NCBI GenBank assembly: GCA_002700845.1
Contig: PAFA01000016.1
Coordinates: 1 to 38,727 of the forward strand
Origin: Phycisphaerae bacterium
Lineage (GTDB): Bacteria > Planctomycetota > Phycisphaerae > Phycisphaerales > SM1A02
Reading direction: 5' to 3'
DNA: 38,727 bases
The notes below the pieces were generated by a model. The model had not been told where the DNA came from. It saw only the letters and a program-made list of their open reading frames with translations, and did no database searches. Both the position numbers and the translations under genes were made by a program. Shown in pieces: positions 16,465 to 24,392 of the stretch (its first letter is position 1; each line of letters opens with the position of its first letter).

Positions 16465-17268
16465 ATGGCCACACCGCACAATTCAGTAAAAAATATCTTT
16501 TGTCCTACAGCTCTCCATAATCGGAAGGCTTTGGTTGGTGGTGCATCCAAGGGGCTTGGTCAAGCCATTTCGCATGCATTGGCGGCGGCCGGTGCCTCGG
16601 TGCATGGTCTCGCGAGGGATAAAGAGACTCTGGCAGCGGCCATGGAGGCTTTGCCGGGATCGGGTCACTGTGCCACTGCGATTGATTTTGACCACAGTGA
16701 AGCCCTGACTGGCTTGGTGTCAGAAAATGACCACTACGACATTTTCATCCACAATACCGGGGGTCCGGCGGCTGGTCCGCTGCTCGAAGCAGACCCTGAT
16801 GACTTGGATGCAGCTTTCCGGCGTCATGTTCGCTCTGCTCATCTGTTGATGCAGCAAGTGGTCCCTGGCATGCGAGATCGTGGATTTGGTCGGATTGTGT
16901 TGGTGGTTTCGACAAGTGTCATCACCCCAATTCGAGGCCTTGGCGTTTCCAACACCATCCGAAACGCCATCGCCAACTGGGCCCGCACACTTGCGGTGGA
17001 GTTGGCGTCAGATGGCATTACGGTGAACTGTGTATTGCCGGGCTTCACCGACACTGACCGGCTGACCTCCCTTATCTCAGGTCGGGCCAATCGCCAAAAT
17101 TGTTCCACAAAAGAGGTGCGGGACGCGATGATTGCCAGCGTTCCGGCAGGGAGATTGGGTAACCCCGGTGAGTTGGCGGCGCTCACAACCTTTTTGTGTT
17201 CCGAAGCTGCGGGGTACATCAATGGCACGGTGATTCCAGTTGATGGTGGCCGGGTGGTTGCAGGATGA
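16465..17268 (+). CDS. Atypical SDR oxidoreductase, first gene of the aminomuconate operon
   Basis: About 267 residues (273 if ATG 16447 is used; neither start has a clear ribosome site). The cofactor motif is GGASKGLG, the NNAG motif is NTGG, and the C-terminal GYINGTVIPVDGGRVV is standard for classical SDRs. The catalytic Ser is in VVSTSV. The expected YxxxK is replaced by S-N-T-I-R, so both the Tyr and the Lys are gone, as in a known FabG-like subgroup with an SNxxR signature. It overlaps the dehydrogenase gene by ATGA, so it probably acts in tryptophan or aminomuconate breakdown. No step of the textbook pathway needs it. Function unknown. Confidence 0.8.
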   Translation: MATPHNSVKNIFCPTALHNRKALVGGASKGLGQAISHALAAAGASVHGLARDKETLAAAMEALPGSGHCATAIDFDHSEALTGLVSENDHYDIFIHNTGGPAAGPLLEADPDDLDAAFRRHVRSAHLLMQQVVPGMRDRGFGRIVLVVSTSVITPIRGLGVSNTIRNAIANWARTLAVELASDGITVNCVLPGFTDTDRLTSLISGRANRQNCSTKEVRDAMIASVPAGRLGNPGELAALTTFLCSEAAGYINGTVIPVDGGRVVAG

Positions 17269-18713
17269 TGGATCTTCGGCATTGGATTCATGGTGAATCA
17301 GTATCAGCGAGGGATCAGGGATGGATCTCGGTCACTGATCCTGCGACGGGACAGGTGTTTGCGCGGTGCGTTGCGGGGAACTCTTCGGATATCGAACTTG
17401 CGGTCCAATCGGCCAAATCAGCTTTCCCGGCTTGGTCCCAAACCGCAACCGCCGAACGGGTGGCCGCGCTTGAGCGCTTTGCTTCTGTGGTTGATGCGCA
17501 TCGCGATGAACTGGCCACACTTGAGTCACGCGATGGCGGCAAGCCGATCACTCGGGCGAGAGAGGTTGAAATTCCCCGTGTTGCCGAGAATTTAAGATTC
17601 TTTGCATCGGCTTTGCGGCACGAACACAGTGATGCTTTCACCAGCAGCCCGGAGGTGATTCATTGGACGCATCGCCGTCCCCGCGGTGTGGCCGGTTGCA
17701 TTTCACCTTGGAACCTCCCGTTGTATTTGCTTTCTTGGAAAATCGCCCCTGCTCTTGCAGCGGGATGCACGGTGGTTGCCAAGCCCAGTGAAATCACACC
17801 AGCGACCGCAACACGATTTGCAGAACTGTCTGGCGAAGCGGGATTGCCACCGGGGGTTTTGAATATTGTCCATGGCCGCGGCAGCGAAGCGGGTGCGGCT
17901 TTGGTGGAACACCCTGATGTCCCCACAATCTCTTTCACCGGAGGAACGGCCACCGGAAAAGCCATTGCGAAGGCCTGTGGCGAACAGTTCAAGCGAGTTT
18001 CGCTGGAACTTGGCGGTAAAAACCCCTTTGTGGTGTTTGCGGATGCCGACTTGGATCAAGCTGCCACCGAAGCCGCTCGTGCGGCATTCAGCAATACCGG
18101 CCAGATCTGCTTGTGTGGCTCACGCATCTTGGTGGAGCAATCGGTACTGCCAGATTTTCAGGAGAAGTTGCTCAAGGCCACCGCGGCCTTGCGGGTGGGC
18201 GACCCTGCTTCGGAGGAATCACAAATTGGTTCGATGGTCTCGGAGCCTCATTACCAAAAGGTGAAGCAGGCCATCGAGTCCGCTCCCGGAACGGTTCTGT
18301 GTGGAGGAGGTCGTCCGGCCGATCTCCCAGAGCGATGCCGGGAGGGCTGGTTCCTCGCCCCAACCATCCTCACTGATTTGCCAGAGACTTGCTCAACCGA
18401 GCAGGAGGAGATTTTTGGTCCCGTTGCAAGTTTGCGAGGGTTTGTAGATGAGGCCGATGCCATTCGTTTGGCCAACGCGACGTCGTATGGTTTGGCGGCA
18501 AGTTTGTGGACCAAGGATTTGGATCGTGCCCATCGGCTGGTTCACCGTATTGAGGCAGGAGTGATCTGGATCAATGCTTGGATGATTCGTGATCTGCGCA
18601 CTCCATTTGGTGGAGCCAAGCAATCTGGGCTGGGTCGTGAAGGTGGGATCGAATCGGTACATTTCTTCCAGGAGCCTGCCGGGGTGACCTTGCGTTTGGG
18701 GAGTTCTTCATGA
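17265..18713 (+). CDS. nbaE: 2-aminomuconate 6-semialdehyde dehydrogenase
   Basis: A 482-residue aldehyde dehydrogenase. The active site shows ISPWNLPLYLLSWK with Asn150, the general base Glu248 in LELGGKNP, and Cys282 in NTGQICLCGSR. The GQICLC form and the C-terminal WMIRDLRTPFGGAKQSGLGREGG are typical of the 2-aminomuconate and 2-hydroxymuconate semialdehyde dehydrogenases (ALDH8A1, AmnC, NbaE). It would oxidise 2-aminomuconate semialdehyde, made by the decarboxylase of the facing operon, to 2-aminomuconate with NAD+. The start ATGATGG at 17265 overlaps the SDR stop, and its own stop overlaps the RidA gene by four bases. The pathway context makes the amino substrate more likely than the hydroxy one. 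Confidence 0.87.
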   Translation: MMDLRHWIHGESVSARDQGWISVTDPATGQVFARCVAGNSSDIELAVQSAKSAFPAWSQTATAERVAALERFASVVDAHRDELATLESRDGGKPITRAREVEIPRVAENLRFFASALRHEHSDAFTSSPEVIHWTHRRPRGVAGCISPWNLPLYLLSWKIAPALAAGCTVVAKPSEITPATATRFAELSGEAGLPPGVLNIVHGRGSEAGAALVEHPDVPTISFTGGTATGKAIAKACGEQFKRVSLELGGKNPFVVFADADLDQAATEAARAAFSNTGQICLCGSRILVEQSVLPDFQEKLLKATAALRVGDPASEESQIGSMVSEPHYQKVKQAIESAPGTVLCGGGRPADLPERCREGWFLAPTILTDLPETCSTEQEEIFGPVASLRGFVDEADAIRLANATSYGLAASLWTKDLDRAHRLVHRIEAGVIWINAWMIRDLRTPFGGAKQSGLGREGGIESVHFFQEPAGVTLRLGSSS

Positions 18714-19168
18714 GTATTGAGTCCGATCGTGCACCTGAGCCGGTGGGGCCATACCCCCACGCTCGTTGGGCTGGTGATTTCTTATATGTCTCTGGTGTAG
18801 GTCCCCGAAAACGTGGTACCACCGCGATCCCTGGTGTGGCATTGGATGCCGAAGGCAACATTGTCTCCGCCGATATTGAGGCGCAATGTGAGTCCTGTTT
18901 TGCCAACGTAAAAGCAGTGGTGGAAGACGCCGGCGCGGAATGGTCAGATGTTTTTGATGTGCTGGCATTCCTGACCCACATGAAGCGTGACTTTTCGGGT
19001 TACAACAAGGTTTACGCGGACTGGTTTGCCGGTCCCAAAGGGCCACGCCCGACGCGCACTACCGTCGAAATTGGTGCGCTTCCGACACCAATTGCTGTGG
19101 AACTCAAGGTGGTGTGTTACCGCCCCGGGGGGCCGATCAAGACCGCCCGTACGGGCGACGCGTCGTAA
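18710..19168 (+). CDS. nbaF: RidA-family 2-aminomuconate deaminase
   Basis: A 152-residue RidA/YjgF protein. It has PVGPYPHARWAGDFLYVSG at the start, QCESCFANVKAVVEDAG in the middle, and the signature RPTRTTVEIGALPTPIAVEL with the conserved Arg that binds carboxylates. The 2-aminomuconate deaminases AmnD and NbaF belong to this family, and the gene is coupled by ATGA to the semialdehyde dehydrogenase. It therefore probably converts 2-aminomuconate to 4-oxalocrotonate with release of ammonia. A general enamine deaminase role is the alternative. Its last 52 bases overlap the 3' end of the convergent formamidase gene. Confidence 0.83.
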   Translation: MSIESDRAPEPVGPYPHARWAGDFLYVSGVGPRKRGTTAIPGVALDAEGNIVSADIEAQCESCFANVKAVVEDAGAEWSDVFDVLAFLTHMKRDFSGYNKVYADWFAGPKGPRPTRTTVEIGALPTPIAVELKVVCYRPGGPIKTARTGDAS

Positions 19169-19770
19169 CCTGCCAGCGGGAGAGGGAAGGCGATCAGGTG
19201 CCACAGCCCGGTCGAGATTGCATCCAACCTCAGTTGTTCAAGAATCCAGAGCCCGTGGATTCCTGCCCGATGGTGCGCGACAAGTACCTTTGCATCGGCG
19301 GCATCAATACTCGGGGTATCCACGCCGATCAGTTGCACGCCGCGACCGGCGATCGCATCCATGAACTCTGGACTCAATGATCGATACTTTGGTTCGAAAA
19401 CTGTCGGATCAGGGTAGGAACGTGTACGAACCAGCAGCCGCGGTGGGAGATCGCCATCCGGAAGAACCGAGGCTGGCACCGGACCGTCACCTGGTGCATC
19501 AATAAGCAGTGCGGTCCCGTACCCCAACGACAATGGCATGGTCTCGACTCCAGCACCGTCTTTGACGTAGTGGCAAGGCCCGTCGATGTGTGTTCCGAGA
19601 TGCACGGTGCTGTGCAAGGTGGAGAGTGTCAGGTGCGCGCCTTGTTGCATATCCAGCAACAGTTCCCGCGTTGGGGGTGTATCCCCAGGGAAAACCGCAA
19701 CGTCTGGAGTCAGCGGCATTGAGATGTCATGGATGTCCATGCGTGGATTTTCTGAACTCTTGTTGGACAT
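19117..19770 (-). CDS. kynB: Kynurenine formamidase (cyclase family)
   Basis: A 217-residue protein of the bacterial KynB/cyclase fold. The zinc motif is HLGTHIDGPCHYV (HxGTHxDxPxH), the N-terminus has DISMPLTPDVAVFPGDTP, and the second half has GVDTPSID and a His cluster VAHHRAGIHG. It hydrolyses N-formylkynurenine to kynurenine and formate, step two of the pathway. I chose ATG 19770 because AGAAGG lies 8 bases upstream on the coding strand; a GTG at 19779 would sit inside that site, and ATG 19740 has none. It is separated from the tryptophan dioxygenase gene by about 256 bases holding a palindrome. It may therefore have its own promoter. Confidence 0.88.
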   Translation of the reverse strand: MSNKSSENPRMDIHDISMPLTPDVAVFPGDTPPTRELLLDMQQGAHLTLSTLHSTVHLGTHIDGPCHYVKDGAGVETMPLSLGYGTALLIDAPGDGPVPASVLPDGDLPPRLLVRTRSYPDPTVFEPKYRSLSPEFMDAIAGRGVQLIGVDTPSIDAADAKVLVAHHRAGIHGLWILEQLRLDAISTGLWHLIAFPLPLAGYDASPVRAVLIGPPGR

Positions 19771-20026
19771 CCGGAACACCTTCTGTTCACAGAGTACACA
19801 GGTTGAGCAAGGCCCAGACCTGAGTACAACCCATCATCAAGTACCATCTCCCAGCCGAGTCTTCGGTGGGCTTCGTTCTGTCTGAAGTAACAAGTAGCTG
19901 TTACCTAGGAGCGGGGCCCACCGTGGGCTTGGCCAATGCTGGAGACCGAGGTGGGGGTGGGTCAGCAAGGCTCGAAGTGCCCTCCGCGTCTGACTGGGAA
20001 GAGTCGCCCCCGGCATAGCCGGCCCC
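19771..20026. other. Noncoding gap between tryptophan dioxygenase and formamidase genes
   Basis: About 256 bases with no convincing gene. The part next to the dioxygenase stop is GC-rich and contains a short hairpin CCGGC-ATA-GCCGG (about 20010-20022) without a T-run. A dyad lies at 19887-19904. I recognise no known riboswitch. This is the only large break in an otherwise fully overlapping operon. Confidence 0.6.
19887..19904. promoter_or_regulatory. Palindrome upstream of kynB, candidate operator
   Basis: GTAACA (19887-19892) and TGTTAC (19899-19904) are perfect inverted repeats separated by six bases. They lie about 117 bases upstream of the kynB start. Size and spacing suit a dimeric regulator. 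Kynurenine-responsive Lrp/AsnC proteins (KynR) control kyn genes in some bacteria, but no regulator gene is present here and I do not see the same dyad ahead of the other operon starts. Confidence 0.35.
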
Positions 20027-20812
20027 TTAGAAGCGGTGGCGGATTTCCCAAAGGTCAGGAAAGAACGGGTGGAACAAACTCTTCTTCAGGAACTCCACAC
20101 CGAGTGAACCTCCGGTGCCTTCTTTGGTCCCGATGGTTCGGGAAACCAGCTGAACATGGCGATAGCGCCACTCCATGAATCCTTCATCCAAGTCAATCAT
20201 GGTCTCGAACATTCCAATCAGGTCAGGCCGATCGGTATACAACTTGAACAATGATTCTTGGACGCGTTCATCCGGCTGTGATGGCTGGGTGACATCACGC
20301 TCCAGGATGTCCTTTGGAATTTCTGCTCCGCAATCAGCCAAGAATTGATGGAAGGCGTCGCGGAGGGTGGGTGCGGCCAGCCTGGCTTTGAGTTGATCCA
20401 AACCTTCGAGGTGTTCTGGCCAATGCTCCAGCATTCCGGGTCTCTTGTACCCAAGGAACGTTTCAATTTCTCGAAATTGCACCGATTGAAAGCCGCTGCT
20501 GGTTTCAAGGCGGTCGCGGAATGAATTGAACGACCGGGGGGTCATGGTTTCCAAAATGTCCAGTTGGCCGACCAGCGTTTTTAAAATCGTTCGGGATCGA
20601 CCCAAGGTTGCATGGGCGCCCCACTGGGCTCCACTGCGAAAATCAGATTCAACTTTTTCCAGCTCGTGCAACAAGAGTTTGAACCAAAGCTCATACACCT
20701 GATGGATCACGATGAAAAGCATCTCATCGTGTTCAGGTGGATCACTTCGTACTTTTTGCAAGTCGAGGAGTTGGTCCAGCTCAAGGTATCGCGGGTAAGT
20801 CAAATCCGACAT
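20027..20812 (-). CDS. kynA: Tryptophan 2,3-dioxygenase
   Basis: A 261-residue heme dioxygenase, close to the usual length for bacterial enzymes. Family motifs are FIVIHQVYELWFKLLLHE (active-site His37), SSGFQSVQFREIE with Arg114, MEWRYRHVQLV with heme-ligand His219, and GTKEGTGGSLG. The C-terminus FHPFFPDLWEIRHRF is also conserved. It opens the indole ring of L-tryptophan with O2 to give N-formylkynurenine. The ATG is 12 bases after the monooxygenase stop, the only non-overlapping junction in the upstream five-gene block. Although it catalyses the first step, it is placed fifth in the transcript. Confidence 0.93.
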   Translation of the reverse strand: MSDLTYPRYLELDQLLDLQKVRSDPPEHDEMLFIVIHQVYELWFKLLLHELEKVESDFRSGAQWGAHATLGRSRTILKTLVGQLDILETMTPRSFNSFRDRLETSSGFQSVQFREIETFLGYKRPGMLEHWPEHLEGLDQLKARLAAPTLRDAFHQFLADCGAEIPKDILERDVTQPSQPDERVQESLFKLYTDRPDLIGMFETMIDLDEGFMEWRYRHVQLVSRTIGTKEGTGGSLGVEFLKKSLFHPFFPDLWEIRHRF

Positions 20813-20824
20813 AGGAAGGGGATC

Positions 20825-22078
20825 CTAACGGGCCAAGCCGAGGCGTTGGAGACCGCGCAAGAGTTGATCTTGGCGGCGTCCTCGCCGAAGTGCGTCGGCG
20901 TAGGACTGATTTGAGAATGAAACACGGTCGTACAGCGGGGTGAATAGTCCAGGCATCCAGCGACCAAGTCGCCGCTCGAGCGCTTTGCGTTTCAGGAACA
21001 TGGGGTCCCCCACATGATCGCGCATTTCAATGAAATTCATCAGCGCCATCTCTGCGATAGCGTCAGCATTTGCTTTGCGCTCTTGGAACAATCGTTTGGG
21101 AAGATCAGTTTGTCCGGAAGCATGGAGTTCATCCAGACGTCGAACATCTTCAAACGATGCGTTCATGCCTTGTCCGTAAAAAGGGACAATGGCGTGGGCT
21201 GCGTCGCCAACCAGAACAGTGTTCCCATGGTGCCATTGATCAACCCGCAAGGTCCCCAGGAAGCCAACTGGGTTTTCGGACCACTGCTCTTCGAAATTTG
21301 GAACACACGAAAGCATGGACCGGTAGTGCGTTTGCAAATGATTGCGAGCGGCCGTGGGATCACGAAGACTCTTAAAAGTGTCATCAGCAAAAAACAGTGT
21401 TCCGGTGAAGGTGCCATCAGGATTGGGAAGGGCGATAGCCATCTCACCACCACGCGGCCAGATATGCAGCGCGGCGGGATCAAGCGCATGTCGACCGTCA
21501 ACTGGAGGAAGTTCAAGCTCTTTGTAGGAATGCCCAAGAGGTTCTGTAGTGCTTTGGCAGTACCCATGATTTTCTAGAGATTGTCGAACAATGCTGCCCG
21601 CGCCATCGGCGCCCACAATGAGGTCGGCTTCAATGGATTGCTCGCCAAGAAAAACCGCTTGACCGTTTGCGTGTACACCCGTGACACTTTGCTCAAACTG
21701 CACGTCCACAGACTTGGTTTGCTCGGCCGATTCGAGGAGGGTGGCATTGAGGAGGCCGCGCCCAACCGACAAGATGGCTTGCTGTTCGTCTTTGGCATAT
21801 GGCTGACGGGTCAGTTGACCCAGGGCGTCATGCATCAGGCGAGCGGACATCGGCATCGCATCAGCCACAACCTGATCTTCAAGGCCTGCTCGTGCCAGCG
21901 CGGTACGTCCCCGGGTGGAGAGGGCCAGGTTGATCGATCGTCCACCTTTGTTGCCGTGCCGCCGGGGATCGGGACGTGCTTCGAGCACCAATGTTTTGAT
22001 CCCACGTTGACCAAGGAGAGTGGCGAGCAAACTGCCAGCCAGTCCCGCGCCAACGATGATGACTTCTGGTCGCTTCAT
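20825..22078 (-). CDS. kmo: Kynurenine 3-monooxygenase
   Basis: A 417-residue FAD monooxygenase. It has the dinucleotide fold IIVGAGLAGSLLATLLGQRG, the KMO-specific segment RRHGNKGGRSINLALSTRGR, and the second FAD motif VLVGDAAHAIVPFYGQGMNASFED. It hydroxylates L-kynurenine at C3 using NADPH and O2. The C-terminal part (ERRLGRWMPGLFTPLYDRVSFSN) follows the family pattern but lacks a long membrane anchor, so the enzyme is probably soluble or peripheral. The ATG at 22078 overlaps the kynureninase stop as ATGA. Confidence 0.93.
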   Translation of the reverse strand: MKRPEVIIVGAGLAGSLLATLLGQRGIKTLVLEARPDPRRHGNKGGRSINLALSTRGRTALARAGLEDQVVADAMPMSARLMHDALGQLTRQPYAKDEQQAILSVGRGLLNATLLESAEQTKSVDVQFEQSVTGVHANGQAVFLGEQSIEADLIVGADGAGSIVRQSLENHGYCQSTTEPLGHSYKELELPPVDGRHALDPAALHIWPRGGEMAIALPNPDGTFTGTLFFADDTFKSLRDPTAARNHLQTHYRSMLSCVPNFEEQWSENPVGFLGTLRVDQWHHGNTVLVGDAAHAIVPFYGQGMNASFEDVRRLDELHASGQTDLPKRLFQERKANADAIAEMALMNFIEMRDHVGDPMFLKRKALERRLGRWMPGLFTPLYDRVSFSNQSYADALRRGRRQDQLLRGLQRLGLAR

Positions 22079-23340
22079 GAGTTCAATCCGGAATCTTTGG
22101 CCAGCGTCAACGCCCGTACCAGTCGAAACGCATCTTCGTAGGTGTTGTAAAGCGGGGCTGGAGCAGCGCGAATGATGTCTGGCTTTCGAACGTCACAGAC
22201 CACCCCTTCTTGATGCAGGTGGGCCTGCATCGCTTCGGCATTAGGAACACGAAGAGAAAGTTGTGCTCCCTGTGCATCTTTTGGAGTCATTACTTCGACC
22301 CAAGCAGGAAGAGCATCTCTGAGCCAGCCGGTCAGCCTTCGGCTTCGAGCTCGCAGGGCAGCCATACCGATGTCATCGAACAGGGCCAGCGCGGAACGAA
22401 GGGGGGCGAGGGCCATAATGGGGGGATTCGAGAGTTGCCAAGAGTCGGCTGATGGCACGGGGTGGAACTCAGGGATTTGGTGCATCTTGAATCGAGTCGT
22501 GGGATCGTTGCCCCACCACCCGCCAAATCGGGGGCGGCTGGTGTCTTTGCCGTGTCGTTCGTGGATGAACACGCCTGAAAGACCGCCTGGCCCACCGTTG
22601 AGGTACTTGTATGAGCACCAGGCGGCAAAATCCACGTTGTCGTTGTGCAGTTCCAGTGGGATGTTCCCGGCGGCATGGGCAAGGTCCCAGCCGGCAAGCG
22701 CGCCCACACTGTGCAAGGCTTTGGTGATTCGGCGAATGGGATGCACCTGGCCGGTGAGGAAGTTCACTCCAGCAATCATTCCCATGCACAGCGAATCTCC
22801 AGCCGCATGGATGGCCGCTTCCAACTGTTCGGGCTTCGTGGTTCGATCCCCACCAGGATCCACGACGATCAGATGCTCATCAGGATCAAAGCCGCGTTGT
22901 CGCATGTGTGACTTGATGGCATAGGTATCACTGGGAAAGGCCGGGGCATCCATCAAAATTTTGGTGCGTGAACCGTTTGGTCGCCAGAAGCTTGCCAGCA
23001 GCAAGTGCAAATTGACGGTGAGCCCATTCATCCACACCACTTCATGAGGCTGACCGCCAACCAAGCGTCCGCCAGGCTCAGCAAGGGCAAGGTGGGCGTC
23101 ATACCAGGGGTGCGTGGCTTCAAAATGCGCGTCAACAGCCAGGCGGCTCCAATCATCAAGTTCAGTGGTCAGTTCTTGCCGAGTTTGCTTGGGTAGAGGG
23201 CCCAGGCTGTTCCCCGTGAGATAGGCCAGTGTGCCCTGGGCATTCTTGGGCAATTCAAAAGCGTCTCGCTTGGGTGCGGGATCTTCATCCTCAAGTCGGA
23301 GGGCTTCGGCGTGGATGATTTCGAGGGAGGGTGCGGTCAT
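22075..23340 (-). CDS. kynU: Kynureninase
   Basis: A 421-residue PLP enzyme of aminotransferase fold type I. Landmarks are YLTGNSLGPLPK near residue 40, GWDLAHAAGN with Asp219, and SYKYLNGGPGG with the PLP lysine Lys245. RFGGWWGNDP and the C-terminal DVRKPDIIRAAPAPLYNTYED are also family motifs. It cleaves 3-hydroxykynurenine to 3-hydroxyanthranilate and alanine. ATG 23340 overlaps the decarboxylase stop as ATGA. A longer frame reaching 23430 would lie inside the upstream gene. Confidence 0.93.
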   Translation of the reverse strand: MTAPSLEIIHAEALRLEDEDPAPKRDAFELPKNAQGTLAYLTGNSLGPLPKQTRQELTTELDDWSRLAVDAHFEATHPWYDAHLALAEPGGRLVGGQPHEVVWMNGLTVNLHLLLASFWRPNGSRTKILMDAPAFPSDTYAIKSHMRQRGFDPDEHLIVVDPGGDRTTKPEQLEAAIHAAGDSLCMGMIAGVNFLTGQVHPIRRITKALHSVGALAGWDLAHAAGNIPLELHNDNVDFAAWCSYKYLNGGPGGLSGVFIHERHGKDTSRPRFGGWWGNDPTTRFKMHQIPEFHPVPSADSWQLSNPPIMALAPLRSALALFDDIGMAALRARSRRLTGWLRDALPAWVEVMTPKDAQGAQLSLRVPNAEAMQAHLHQEGVVCDVRKPDIIRAAPAPLYNTYEDAFRLVRALTLAKDSGLNS

Positions 23341-24392
23341 TCGATCGGCGGGGAAGGTGATGCGGGCAAAAAATGTGAATGCAATCGTTTCTTCGCGCGA
23401 CCGCCAAGAAAATCGATGGCATTGTCCCACATTATGCGTTGTTGCTCCGCTTCGGTCAGTTGTTGTGACTTGATCACGGATTCGCCCGGGATTGCTTCCC
23501 CAAGAGGAAATGGTGCGTCAGAGCCAGTGCAAATGCGTTCGGACCCAAACCGATCCACCAAGAATCTCAGCGCATCGTCATCGTGCACACCAGAGTCCAC
23601 CCAGAATCGATCCAAGAGGGAACTGGGGAGCGATTGACTCGCCGTGGCAACCAGGTCAGGTCGCATACGGAATCCATGATCGATGCGCCCCAATATGAAT
23701 GGGAATGCACCGCCACCGTGGGCAAAGCAAACCCGAAGATCAGGATGCTTTTCAAAGACGCCGCCGAGGATCATGGAAGCTACGGCAAGGGCCGTTTCGC
23801 TTGGCATGCCCACCAGCCATCGCAACCAATGCCGACTCATCCGATCGGCACCAACCATTTCCCAGGGATGAATCAAAATGGGAAGGTCAAGTCGAACGCA
23901 GGCCTCCCAGAAAGTGTCGAAGCACGGGTCGTCCAATTCTCGACCGCCGGCGTGAGTGCCAATCTGTATCCCGACAAGTCCGAGTTCCGCAATGCGATGC
24001 AACTCTTGAGTGGCCAAGTCGGGGTCCTGCAGGGGTACGGTCCCCAAGGTGAGGAAGTGATCTGAGTGTTGATCTTGGACTTCGGCAAAATGATCATTCA
24101 GGTAGCGGTGAAGATGCAGAGCATCCTTTGCCGGGGCAAAGTCGGAAAAAAGTACGGGAACAGTTGAGAGAACTTGGACGTCAACCCCATGAGCATCATT
24201 GAAGACCCTTCGGCGGTCCGCACAGCAGCATTCGGGCTCGACGGTCCGGAACACTCGCTCGCCTTGTCGCATGGTGACCCGCCCGCCATCGGCAGGATCG
24301 AGGGCGATCCAGCCGGAGCGACCAGTAATTGCTTCCATGTCTGGAAGTTTGGGTGGAAGCAAATGAGCGTGAACATCAATCAGCCGGCTCAC
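23337..24392 (-). CDS. nbaD: 2-Amino-3-carboxymuconate semialdehyde decarboxylase (ACMSD)
   Basis: A 351-residue zinc-dependent non-oxidative decarboxylase of the amidohydrolase superfamily. All expected metal ligands are present: His8 and His10 in DVHAHLLP, His175 in LIHPWEM, and Asp292 in CTGSDAPFPLGE. His225 in FAHGGGAFPF is the catalytic His, and Arg51 and Arg236 match the substrate arginines known from the Pseudomonas enzyme. It removes CO2 from ACMS, so the pathway is pulled away from quinolinate and NAD. The start is GTG 24392, overlapping the dioxygenase stop by four bases. Confidence 0.93.
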   Translation of the reverse strand: MSRLIDVHAHLLPPKLPDMEAITGRSGWIALDPADGGRVTMRQGERVFRTVEPECCCADRRRVFNDAHGVDVQVLSTVPVLFSDFAPAKDALHLHRYLNDHFAEVQDQHSDHFLTLGTVPLQDPDLATQELHRIAELGLVGIQIGTHAGGRELDDPCFDTFWEACVRLDLPILIHPWEMVGADRMSRHWLRWLVGMPSETALAVASMILGGVFEKHPDLRVCFAHGGGAFPFILGRIDHGFRMRPDLVATASQSLPSSLLDRFWVDSGVHDDDALRFLVDRFGSERICTGSDAPFPLGEAIPGESVIKSQQLTEAEQQRIMWDNAIDFLGGRAKKRLHSHFLPASPSPPIE

